NCBI RefSeq assembly: GCF_037152535.1
Contig: NZ_JBBCMA010000003.1
Coordinates: 248,001-312,000 of the forward strand
DNA: 64,000 bases
Direction: 5' to 3'
DNA from: Leclercia sp. AS011
Lineage (GTDB): Bacteria > Pseudomonadota > Gammaproteobacteria > Enterobacterales > Enterobacteriaceae
Part shown: one piece after another, positions 1 through 6,617 of the stretch
How positions within the stretch are numbered: the stretch's first letter is position 1
How the letters are laid out: each line of letters opens with the position of its first letter
Made by a program: the position numbers and the translations under genes
Notes under the pieces: model-generated
What the model saw: the letters and a program-made list of their open reading frames with translations, nothing else
Databases searched by the model: none
Told to the model about the DNA's origin: nothing

Positions 1-2
1 AA

Positions 3-62
3 GGGCTGACCCCTTCGGACAAAATCCATCTGACCCGTGAGATGAAGGAAGCGACACGATGA
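3..62 (+). CDS. hycF: formate hydrogenlyase subunit HycF, C-terminal end only
   Basis: Only the last 19 codons lie in the window, read from position 3 and ending in TGA at 60-62. The tail ([19 protein letters not shown]) precedes hycG as HycF does in E. coli. HycF is the ferredoxin-like iron-sulfur subunit of hydrogenase 3. The stop overlaps the hycG start as ATGA, the usual sign of translational coupling. The assignment rests on operon position and the tail sequence, since the iron-sulfur motifs are outside the window. Confidence 0.85.
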   Translation, partial: GLTPSDKIHLTREMKEATR

Positions 63-823
63 GCGAACTGTTAGGGCCACGTAACGAACAGGGGATCCCG
101 GTCCCGGTGACGGTGGATGAGTCCATCGCCAGCATGAAGGCCTCGCTGCTGAAAAAAATCAAACGCTCGGCCTACGTCTACCGCGTCGACTGCGGCGGCT
201 GCAACGGCTGCGAGATTGAGATCTTCGCTACCCTGTCGCCGATTTTTGATACCGAGCGCTTCGGCATCAAGGTGGTGCCATCCCCGCGCCACGCCGACAT
301 TCTGCTGTTTACCGGGGCAGTCACCCGCGCGATGCGCTCCCCGGCGCTGCGCGCGTGGGAATCCGCCCCGGATCCGAAAATCTGTATCTCCTACGGCGCG
401 TGCGGTAACTCCGGCGGCATCTTCCACGACCTGTACTGCGTCTGGGGCGGCACCGACAAAATCGTCCCGGTGGATGTCTATATCCCCGGCTGCCCGCCGT
501 CGCCTGCAGCCACCCTGTACGGCTTTGCCATGGCGCTGGGGCTGCTGGAGCAGAAGATCCACGCCCGCGAGCCGGGGACGCTGGACAACCAGCCCGCGGA
601 ACTGCTGCACCCGGAGATGGTTCAGCCCCTGCGGGTGCGCATCGACCGCGCCGCACGCCGTCTGGCGGGTTACCGCTATGGCCGCCAGATCGCCGACGAC
701 TTTATGCGTCATCTGCTGGAAGGCGACAAAAGCGTGGCGGCCTGGCTGGCGCGGGAGAACGACCCGCGTCTGAACGAGATCGTCGGCAACCTCCTTGAGG
801 TGGTCGGGCAGGAGCGCATCTGA
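59..823 (+). CDS. hycG: formate hydrogenlyase subunit 7 (hydrogenase 3 small subunit)
   Basis: The 254-residue product is nearly collinear with E. coli HycG (255 aa). It is a NuoB-type small subunit that carries a [4Fe-4S] cluster and passes electrons from formate to the HycE nickel-iron site on the inner face of the cytoplasmic membrane. The cluster cysteines are visible in [11 protein letters not shown] (near residues 44-54), [10 protein letters not shown] and PGCPPSP. There is no Tat signal, as expected for a cytoplasmic-facing enzyme. The ATG overlaps the hycF stop, and the stop overlaps the hycH start (TGATG). It is expected to be FhlA/sigma-54 controlled from a hyc promoter outside the window. 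Confidence 0.97.
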   Translation: MSELLGPRNEQGIPVPVTVDESIASMKASLLKKIKRSAYVYRVDCGGCNGCEIEIFATLSPIFDTERFGIKVVPSPRHADILLFTGAVTRAMRSPALRAWESAPDPKICISYGACGNSGGIFHDLYCVWGGTDKIVPVDVYIPGCPPSPAATLYGFAMALGLLEQKIHAREPGTLDNQPAELLHPEMVQPLRVRIDRAARRLAGYRYGRQIADDFMRHLLEGDKSVAAWLARENDPRLNEIVGNLLEVVGQERI

Positions 824-1233
824 TGAGCGAAACCGTGGTCTTCAGCCAGCTCAGCCGCAAGTTCATTGACGAGAATGACAACACCCCCGATGACGCCCAG
901 CAGGTGATCTACTACGGGCTGGCCATCGGCCACCATCTGGGGGTTATCGACTGCCTGGAGGCGGCGTTGACCTGTCCGTGGGAGGCGTATCTGGACTGGA
1001 TCGCCACCCTGGAAACCGGCAGCGAGGCGCGGCGCAAAATGGAGGGCGTGCCGCGCTACGGGGAGATCGTCATCGACGCGAATCATATTGTGATGTTGGC
1101 CAGCGCCTTTGATGCCGCGATGGCGCGGCAGACAGCGCAGCAGCAGACGTGGAGCCGGGCGATGCTCGGCATGCTCCACGCCATTCACCAGGAAAACGCC
1201 ATCTATCTGATGGTTCGGAGGCAACGTGACTGA
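823..1233 (+). CDS. hycH: formate hydrogenlyase maturation protein HycH
   Basis: The 136-residue product sits between hycG and hycI, exactly as in E. coli. HycH is needed for assembly of active hydrogenase 3 and acts late, with the HycE large-subunit precursor, but is not a structural subunit. I see no cofactor motif and no signal peptide. The start codon shares a base with the hycG stop and the gene overlaps hycI by 8 bases. Identity rests on position plus recognisable family sequence (FIDENDNTPDDAQQVIYYG). Confidence 0.95.
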   Translation: MSETVVFSQLSRKFIDENDNTPDDAQQVIYYGLAIGHHLGVIDCLEAALTCPWEAYLDWIATLETGSEARRKMEGVPRYGEIVIDANHIVMLASAFDAAMARQTAQQQTWSRAMLGMLHAIHQENAIYLMVRRQRD

Positions 1234-1681
1234 TGTATTACTCTGCGTCGGCAACAGCATGATGGGCGACGACGGTGCCGGTCCGCTGCTGGCCGAGATG
1301 TGCCGCGAAGCGCCGCGCGGCGACTGGGTGGTGTTCGACGGCGGCAGCGCCCCGGAAAATGACGTAGTGGCGATCCGTGAGCTGCGCCCGGCGCGTCTGC
1401 TGATTGTTGATGCGACGGATATGGGGCTCAACCCCGGCGAAATCCGCCGCATCGACCCGGACGACATCGCCGAGATGTTTATGATGACGACGCACAATAT
1501 GCCGCTGAACTACCTGGTGGATCAGCTGAAGGGGGATGTGGGGGAGGTGGTTTTCCTTGGCATCCAGCCGGATATTGTGGGGTTTTATTATCCGATGACG
1601 GAGAAGGTGAAAGCTGCCGTCGAGAGGGTTTATGAAAGTCTGCCAGACCGGGATGGGGTGCTGGTCTTTGGGGAGTTGTAG
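1226..1681 (+). CDS. hycI: hydrogenase 3 maturation endopeptidase HycI
   Basis: HycI is the aspartate-type protease that cuts the C-terminal peptide from pre-HycE after nickel insertion. The nickel-sensing residues of the family are all present: D16 in MGDDGAGP, D62 in LIVDATD and H90 in MMTTHNMP. The start is GTG at 1226, preceded by GGAG at 1217-1220, which gives the exact N-terminus of the E. coli enzyme (MTDVLLCVGN). Length is 151 residues against 156 in E. coli, with the C-terminal tail shorter and different. It is the last gene of the hyc operon. A REP cluster follows 30 bases later. Confidence 0.97.
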   Translation: MTDVLLCVGNSMMGDDGAGPLLAEMCREAPRGDWVVFDGGSAPENDVVAIRELRPARLLIVDATDMGLNPGEIRRIDPDDIAEMFMMTTHNMPLNYLVDQLKGDVGEVVFLGIQPDIVGFYYPMTEKVKAAVERVYESLPDRDGVLVFGEL

Positions 1682-1711
1682 CGCGTAACCACGAAGTTAC
1701 CTCTCTGGAAA

Positions 1712-1901
1712 TGCCCGGTGGCGGCTAGCGCCTTACCGGGCCTACGAAATATGCGTCATTTGTTGATATCCTGGGTTTTGTAGGCCGTGCAAGGCATCAG
1801 CCGCCGCCCGGCAAATGCGAGCACAATATTTAAACCAGGTTGCTGATTGCGTGTATCTCTCTGGAATTGCCCGGTGGCGGCTTACGTCTTACCGGGCCTG
1901 T
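1712..1901. repeat. REP/BIME cluster downstream of hycI
   Basis: Three REP-type elements lie at about 1712-1746, 1780-1812 and 1867-1901. They carry the family core (GCCCGGTGGCGGC ... CCTTACCGGGC), and the middle one is inverted relative to the outer two. Such BIMEs typically sit beyond the last gene of an operon and can stabilise transcript ends or bind gyrase/IHF. The first and third copies share the preceding CTCTCTGGAA-type sequence, so they probably arose by local duplication. No gene lies between 1682 and 1987. Confidence 0.8.
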
Positions 1902-1987
1902 ACCTGTGTTTTTTATTCGTTCTGATTTTCGTAAAGTGATAAACCGAAATTAATTTTAACGGGTATATGAGCACAGGAGTTTAAGGC

Positions 1988-2395
1988 GTGAGAACGCATG
2001 AAAGAGTAGGGAAGATGTTGATGCTTGCCGTTGTGGTCAGCCTGGCGGCAGGTTGTGCGCCGTTACAGCCTTCGGGATGCCATAAAACCACCGCTATGGG
2101 TAGTTGCAGTTCTGGCCGCTGGGACGATCAGGATGAATGGGGAGCGCAGGCGCGGGGGATTAAGGCGGCTATAGACGATCAAATTGCTGAGCCACAGCGC
2201 TGGAAGGGCAAAAAATGTCGGCTGCATATGGAATTTGCGCAGGATGGTAGGGCGTTGAAGGTATCAACCAGCAAGGGCAACAAAGAGTATTGTGAGGCGG
2301 TGAAAGTTGCGGCCCAAAAAGCGAAGTTCCCGGCGTTTAGTAATCCGGAGGTGTATCGGGATTTTGAAAAGTCCAGGTTTGATATGGAGGGGTAG
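1988..2395 (+). CDS. small lipoprotein with a TolA C-terminal-like domain
   Basis: This 135-residue protein begins with a lipoprotein signal (LMLAVVVSLAAGC; lipobox Cys at residue 23). From about residue 57 it resembles TolA domain III: amphipathic IKAAIDDQI, then WKGKKCRLHMEFAQDG, then CEAVKVAAQKAKFP. The cysteine pair C77 and C102 corresponds to the domain III disulfide. The start is GTG with AGGAG at 1974-1979; an internal ATG at 2015 is an alternative. Domain III of real TolA contacts TolB and Pal and is the docking site of filamentous phage and group A colicins. This protein has no TolA membrane anchor or long helix, so it is not TolA. Function is unknown; a periplasmic Tol-Pal modifier or a decoy is possible. 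Confidence 0.75.
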   Translation: MRTHERVGKMLMLAVVVSLAAGCAPLQPSGCHKTTAMGSCSSGRWDDQDEWGAQARGIKAAIDDQIAEPQRWKGKKCRLHMEFAQDGRALKVSTSKGNKEYCEAVKVAAQKAKFPAFSNPEVYRDFEKSRFDMEG

Positions 2396-2743
2396 GTGGG
2401 TAATTCTTGTTGGGCTACTTTGAGCCAGTAGCGGATATTGTTAAGTCCGCACTACATTAATTAGAGGGGAGAAGGTCAATGCTCATAGCTTGGTGAGTAT
2501 GATTTTTAACGCATTATTAAGAATGTAAAATTTACAATCACTCTAATCCCGCACCATTCCTGCTTTCACATTTATACCTTGTCCTAAATCAATAGAAATG
2601 GAAACTTGGTTAATGAAAAGCACAACATAGTGCGTATAAAATGCATGACAGGCACCATATGTAGTGATTTGGGTTTTTTTGTACGCATTCCCTCCATATG
2701 ATTTACTTTTATTTTACGTAGTACCAGAACAAGGAAAGAACAC
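2396..2743. other. AT-rich intergenic region before the CBASS genes
   Basis: I see no gene here. Base composition drops sharply compared with the hyc genes, which marks the left edge of an acquired segment. A ribosome-binding sequence (AAGGAAAG, 2733-2740) lies just before the downstream ATG, so the promoter for the two-gene system should be within this stretch. I cannot assign -35/-10 boxes with confidence. No tRNA or direct repeat marking an attachment site was recognised. Confidence 0.5.
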
Positions 2744-3748
2744 ATGCCTTATCAGGTTAGTACTGCTTTCAATAGCCTCATGAACAACTTTGTCAATCTA
2801 GACGCAGATGAAACACGCAACGGAAGAAGAAGCCGTGATTGGTTAGTCGATGAGCAACTGACCAATTTTCCAGATAAAGATGATACATTCCCACTGTTAA
2901 GCAGTACGCCTAAAATGTGGTTTGGTTCATTCTCCAGAAGAACAAAAATTCGTGAACTTGATGACATCGATATGATGATTGTCATGCATGCTGAAGGCAG
3001 TACATACACTCAGAGCGGTAAAACCTTCTATATATCTCCGGGGACAAATTCCCGTTTCCAAAACTACCTGAACGAAACCGGTGAGTGGGTAAATTCACGC
3101 AGAATCGTCAACAAATTCGTTTCATCGCTAAAATCTGTCCCTCAATACTCAGCTGCTGAAAGTAAACGTCAAGGAGAGGCAGCCACTCTCAATCTGAAAT
3201 CCTATACATGGAATTTTGATATTGTTCCAGCCTTCATCACAACACCAGACAGCTATGGAAACACTTTTTACCTGATCCCAGACGGCAGCGGTAACTGGAA
3301 GCAGACCGACCCGCGTATTGATAAAGACCGTGCGACTAGAGTGAACCAAAAGCATAGTGGTAAGGTGCTGAACGTAATTCGTTTAGTTAAATATTGGAAG
3401 CGTAAGCGCGGCGTACCTGCAATCGGTTCATATTTACTCGAAACTATTATGCTAAACCACTATGACGAACTTAATAAAGATTCAATGTCACAATATCTCG
3501 ATGTCGAATTTGCAGATGCTTTGCAAGTATTAGCTACTGCAATCGTCGGTTATGTTGGCGATCAAAAAAACTTCCAAGGTGATATAAATCATTTAAGTTC
3601 AGAAGAGCAGAACAAAGTGCAAGAAATGGCACTTGAAGATGCCAACAATGCAAAAGAGGCTCTATCGATAGAATTTACTGATCCAGAAAAATCTGGAAAA
3701 ATATGGCAGAAAGTGTTAGGTAAAGATTTCCCAGTAGGAAACGCATAA
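2744..3748 (+). CDS. CD-NTase (SMODS-type cyclic oligonucleotide synthase) of a CBASS-like system
   Basis: The 334-residue product has the polymerase-beta/OAS-like nucleotidyltransferase signature: G61-S62 in FGSFSRRTKIREL, then the metal-binding D74-I-D76, and a third acidic residue D159 in NFDIVPAF. Spacing and length fit bacterial CD-NTases that make cyclic di- or trinucleotide alarms on phage infection. A helical C-terminal half follows (RLVKYWKRKRGVPAIGSYLLE), as in the OAS-like substrate domain. The stop overlaps the next ATG (TAATG), so the pair is translationally coupled. No Cap2 (E1/E2-like), Cap3 (JAB) or HORMA/TRIP13 gene is adjacent, which makes this a minimal type I arrangement. 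The second-messenger product cannot be read from sequence. Confidence 0.87.
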   Translation: MPYQVSTAFNSLMNNFVNLDADETRNGRRSRDWLVDEQLTNFPDKDDTFPLLSSTPKMWFGSFSRRTKIRELDDIDMMIVMHAEGSTYTQSGKTFYISPGTNSRFQNYLNETGEWVNSRRIVNKFVSSLKSVPQYSAAESKRQGEAATLNLKSYTWNFDIVPAFITTPDSYGNTFYLIPDGSGNWKQTDPRIDKDRATRVNQKHSGKVLNVIRLVKYWKRKRGVPAIGSYLLETIMLNHYDELNKDSMSQYLDVEFADALQVLATAIVGYVGDQKNFQGDINHLSSEEQNKVQEMALEDANNAKEALSIEFTDPEKSGKIWQKVLGKDFPVGNA

Positions 3749-4683
3749 TGAACGATTTCTATGAAAAGCAAAATGAGCCTCATATGCTCAAACTTCTTGC
3801 TGCGCAGCGCCAGATCTATTCTGATGTAAAAGCTGTTCTAATGAAGGCTTTTTTCGCGGGGGTTGTTGTACCATCAATACTATCATTAACTTTCTTTGTA
3901 ATGAGTTTTTATCCAGGTTATACGGGACCTTGGATAAAAACACTTCTTACTATCTATGGATTAGTGTTTTTCATTATTAACCACTTCATAATGGAGCATG
4001 TAAGTAACTGTAAGAAAAAAGCAGCGCGTATTCAGGAGGAGTATGATACCAGTTTGTTTAAAATGGAATGGAATGAAATCGTTGCTGGTAAAAAAACACC
4101 TATTTCTGAAAGTATAGAGTATGCTCAGAAACACTTATCTACTGAAGGCGATCGTCGCCTCCGTAACTGGTACCTTAATGCTCCCGTGAGCGTTTCTGCT
4201 CCCTTAATGGTAATGCTTTGTCAAAGTAAGAATATGGGGTGGGATGCGGGTCTAAAAAAGAAAACCTCAACATTCCTGAGTATTATTTTAGCGCTGAACA
4301 TAATTATGTTTGCGATAACATTTATTTTCACTAATCCAACATATCTACAATTTATTGCATTTGTGGCAATATTGCTTCCGACTTATCAATTTTATCATCG
4401 GTACGTTAGTGAGAATAAGAAATCTGTCGCCCGCGCAGACGAACTTCGCATATTTGTTGAGAGTACGCTAAGGCAAGTAGTAAACGAACGCGCTTACGAC
4501 AAAAAAGCGCTAAATAGGCAGTCGCGTTTAGTTCAGGACCAAATTTTTAACTACAGGGCAACAGGGAATCCGGTACCTGATTTTATGCATAAACGAAATC
4601 GGACCAAAGACGAAGAACGATACGATCGGATTTTCGAAGAATATTCTTCACTATTAGAAGGCATTGCACCGCAATCTAAGTAG
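3748..4683 (+). CDS. S-4TM family pore-forming effector of the CBASS-like system
   Basis: The 311-residue product has four hydrophobic helices in two pairs: about 34-55 and 62-84, then 173-195 and 198-217. Soluble segments lie between and after them. The C-terminus has the charged stretch typical of the S-4TM family (LNRQSRLVQDQIFNY then PVPDFMHKRNR). S-4TM proteins were described by comparative genomics as SMODS-associated effectors predicted to permeabilise the inner membrane when the cyclic nucleotide signal rises. The coupled start with the CD-NTase supports that role. The death-effector activity is inferred from the family; nothing here shows ligand specificity. The gene is AT-rich like its partner. 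Confidence 0.83.
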   Translation: MNDFYEKQNEPHMLKLLAAQRQIYSDVKAVLMKAFFAGVVVPSILSLTFFVMSFYPGYTGPWIKTLLTIYGLVFFIINHFIMEHVSNCKKKAARIQEEYDTSLFKMEWNEIVAGKKTPISESIEYAQKHLSTEGDRRLRNWYLNAPVSVSAPLMVMLCQSKNMGWDAGLKKKTSTFLSIILALNIIMFAITFIFTNPTYLQFIAFVAILLPTYQFYHRYVSENKKSVARADELRIFVESTLRQVVNERAYDKKALNRQSRLVQDQIFNYRATGNPVPDFMHKRNRTKDEERYDRIFEEYSSLLEGIAPQSK

Positions 4684-5074
4684 TTCTTTAACCAATTATT
4701 TATATTTTGATGGTTATAAAGTGTAGGAACATAGTTTTGAAACCTATCGTCAGAAAAGTGCTGGCTCAGGGCTGAAAACCCGGAAATTTCAAAAGTAGGT
4801 GAAACTAATATCGGTGTGTTTATACTTCCTATTGGTCTACTCACCGTGATTTGAAAAATACTTAATCAGTGGTGAGAGTGACTTTGAAAGTCCGCTCATC
4901 ACTCTTAACAGACATTCGTTGTTTCTTATACGCAACACGCGATGTTTTCAGTTGATAAAAAATGGAATATCAGAACCTTCCATCCCTAACTCCTTCCCCA
5001 AACACATTCAGGGGCCCACCACAGCCCCTTATCAAACCTGAAATCAGTCAGCCTTCACCACATTCCAGCCGCAC
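4684..5074. other. intergenic region between the CBASS pair and the 152-aa gene
   Basis: No convincing gene is visible. A stem-loop around 4874-4902, centred on the palindrome GACTTTGAAAGTC, may end the rightward CBASS transcript, although no T-run follows it. A second GC-rich inverted repeat (GGGGCCC ... GCCCC, about 5010-5031) lies just past the stop of the leftward 152-aa gene and could end that transcript. Composition changes from AT-rich to mixed across this stretch. Confidence 0.4.
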
Positions 5075-5533
5075 TCAATGCACCGTAATATACGGCTCCT
5101 TCACAAACTCGTTCAGCAGCCAGACCAAATCATGCAGCAGCCCCGCCAGTTCTTTCTCGACACTTGCGGGCAAGGTTCCACCCAGAATCGCCTGCACTAA
5201 AGCCAGCGCATAATCCACCTGGGGCGCAGTTTCCTGCCAGCAGTCCGGCATACAGGAGGTGAGTGTTTCCCCCTGGATTAGCTGGACGATAAGGTGCGGC
5301 GGGAGTTCGGCATCACAGCGTTCACGCAGCTGACGCAGCGCGTGCAGCAGACCTTCGCAGAGCGCAGTGCGGGATGCGCTGTCGTCAGTTTCGATCAGTA
5401 CGCTCACCAGCGCGGCGCAGCGATCGGCGACCTCGAAGAGATCCGCAGCAGCAGAAAGCGGCGTAGTCAGGGAAGCGGGAATAACTTGTTCGTCAGATTG
5501 CGGGTAAGTCAGGGTTGGGATAGTAGTCATCAT
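5075..5533 (-). CDS. unrecognised 152-aa protein next to a P4-like remnant
   Basis: I do not recognise this family. The protein is acidic and predicted mostly helical, with leucine/alanine-rich segments (ALCEGLLHALRQLRERCDAE; AGLLHDLVWLLNEFVKEP) and no signal peptide or membrane helix. Two adjacent ATGs (5533 and 5530) are possible; GAGGA lies just upstream. The gene follows, on the same strand, an Ash-like reading frame typical of P4-family satellites, so it is probably a cargo or accessory gene of that element. Codon use looks ordinary and there are no internal stops, so it may be expressed. Function unknown. Confidence 0.6.
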   Translation of the reverse strand: MMTTIPTLTYPQSDEQVIPASLTTPLSAAADLFEVADRCAALVSVLIETDDSASRTALCEGLLHALRQLRERCDAELPPHLIVQLIQGETLTSCMPDCWQETAPQVDYALALVQAILGGTLPASVEKELAGLLHDLVWLLNEFVKEPYITVH

Positions 5534-5556
5534 GACATCCTCTACGTGTAGTCCAT

Positions 5557-5724
5557 TTAACCACCCAGTGAGTTCCTACGCTCGGGGGGTAGCGCTGACG
5601 GAGGTAGGAATACCGCCCACATAGAAAACGGCCAGCCTTTCGGCTGCTCCGCCAGCGCCACCGCGATTTTAACGGGATACGCACTGCCGCGACATATAAA
5701 TATCGCTATGTAGAATACGGGTTC
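5557..5724 (-). pseudogene. remnant of a P4-like Ash family gene
   Basis: On the minus strand an open frame from 5724 to TAA at 5557-5559 encodes PVKIAVALAEQPKGWPFSMW followed by AVFLPPSALPPERRNSLGG. This resembles the conserved C-terminal signature of Ash-type proteins found near the immunity region of phage P4 and its relatives. There is no usable ATG upstream, and an in-frame TAG (5725-5727) closes the frame, so the gene is broken or only its end is left. The neighbouring DNA contains repeated TTCCTAC/GTAGGAA motifs (5571, 5603, 5722), also typical of that region. No integrase is present. Confidence 0.6.
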
Positions 5725-5906
5725 CTACACCCGATTGCGGATGTGCCGCAACGCAGTCACTTTACGAGCCTGATAACGGGAATAAAAGCCTTAACCCTGA
5801 ATTACATAAGGTTACTTTGAAGTTTGCGAGGAGCTTTCCAGAAAGGCCATGCCGGGGGCGCTTCGCTTGCCCGGCCTGGAATGCTGACGGCATTCAGACG
5901 TGTCAT

Positions 5907-5932
5907 TGTCATCGTCACTTATGACGATGACA
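5907..5932. promoter_or_regulatory. FhlA-type upstream activating palindrome for hydN
   Basis: A perfect 10-base inverted repeat (TGTCATCGTC / GACGATGACA) with a 6-base spacer lies about 47 bases upstream of the sigma-54 -24 element. A related palindrome precedes the second fdhF, and both contain CGTCA and TTATGACGA. hydN-hypF and fdhF are known FhlA targets in E. coli, so FhlA is the expected binder. The assignment is by location and shared sequence. Confidence 0.65.
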
Positions 5933-5977
5933 GCTACATCTCCAAACAAAACCCTTTAATTTCATAATCTTAATATC

Positions 5978-5992
5978 TGGCCCAATTTATGC
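5978..5992 (+). promoter_or_regulatory. sigma-54 promoter of the hydN operon
   Basis: TGGCCCAATTTATGC has the -24 GG at 5979-5980 and the -12 GC at 5991-5992, separated by exactly 10 bases as sigma-54 requires. The start codon of hydN is 40 bases downstream of the -12 element, and the ribosome-binding sequence CCGGAGA (6019-6025) follows. Confidence 0.85.
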
Positions 5993-6031
5993 ATACCTCC
6001 GGCAAGCTAATCATCATTCCCGGAGATAAGA

Positions 6032-6577
6032 ATGAACCGTTTCATCATTGCCGATGCCAGCAAATGCATCGGCTGTCGTACCTGTGAAGTGGCCTGCGTG
6101 GTGTCGCACCACGACACCCAGGACTGCGCCTCGCTGACCCCGCAGAACTTCCTGCCGCGCATTCACGTCATTAAAGGCGTCAACGTCTCCACGGCCACCA
6201 TGTGCCGCCAGTGTGAAGACGCCCCTTGCGCCACCGTCTGCCCGAACGGGGCCATCACCCGCGATAACGATTTTGTGCACGTTCACCAGGAACGCTGCAT
6301 CGGCTGCAAAACCTGCGTGGTCGCCTGCCCGTATGGCGCGATGGAAGTGGTGCTGCGTCCGGTTGTGCGCAGCATCGGGGCCGGGCTGAAGGTTCAGTCG
6401 GAGAAAGCCGAGGCCAACAAGTGCGACCTCTGCTACCACCAGCCGGACGGCCCGGCCTGCATTCAGGCCTGTCCGACCAATGCCATCGTCTGCATCGACA
6501 GGCAGAAGCTTGAGCAGCTGAGTATGGAAAAACGCCGCCGCGCGGCGCTCGATAACATGTCTTCGCTGGCGCTGTAA
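6032..6577 (+). CDS. hydN: electron transport protein HydN (4Fe-4S ferredoxin)
   Basis: The 181-residue product matches E. coli HydN closely through residue 170. It has four cysteine clusters typical of HycB-like ferredoxins: CIGCRTCEVAC (12-22), CRQCEDAPCATVC, CIGCKTCVVAC and a fourth motif from CDLC to ACPTNAIVC. It probably carries electrons between formate dehydrogenase H and partner enzymes in the cytoplasm. It is the first gene of a sigma-54 operon. The next gene, 40 bases away, is a formate dehydrogenase rather than hypF as in K-12, so HydN may be the dedicated electron partner of that enzyme. Confidence 0.95.
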   Translation: MNRFIIADASKCIGCRTCEVACVVSHHDTQDCASLTPQNFLPRIHVIKGVNVSTATMCRQCEDAPCATVCPNGAITRDNDFVHVHQERCIGCKTCVVACPYGAMEVVLRPVVRSIGAGLKVQSEKAEANKCDLCYHQPDGPACIQACPTNAIVCIDRQKLEQLSMEKRRRAALDNMSSLAL

Positions 6578-6617
6578 GCGTCGGCTTTTCTTTTCACTTT
6601 TAGCAGGTCTGTTACTG

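Larger units (their letters stand above)
5725..6031. other. hydN upstream region with a REP element
   Basis: This holds the control region of the hydN operon (separate entries for the activator palindrome and sigma-54 promoter). A REP-like hairpin lies at about 5851-5878 (GCCGGGGGCGCTTCGCTTGC then CCGGCCTG), near the junction between the acquired segment and the conserved hydN promoter. No gene was found. Confidence 0.6.

Noticed and set aside
1712..1901. Regularly spaced repeats resembling a small CRISPR array
   Set aside because: The units are REP palindromes of mixed orientation and unequal spacing, with no cas genes; no CRISPR array was seen anywhere in the window.
4551..4844. 97-codon minus-strand frame overlapping the end of the S-4TM gene
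   Set aside because: It is mostly antisense to the effector gene, has no ribosome-binding sequence and matches no family.
5075..5533. Identity of the 152-aa protein as HycA, given the nearby hyc genes and similar length
   Set aside because: The sequence does not resemble HycA, it lies on the opposite strand in a satellite-derived segment, and hycA belongs at the other end of the hyc operon.
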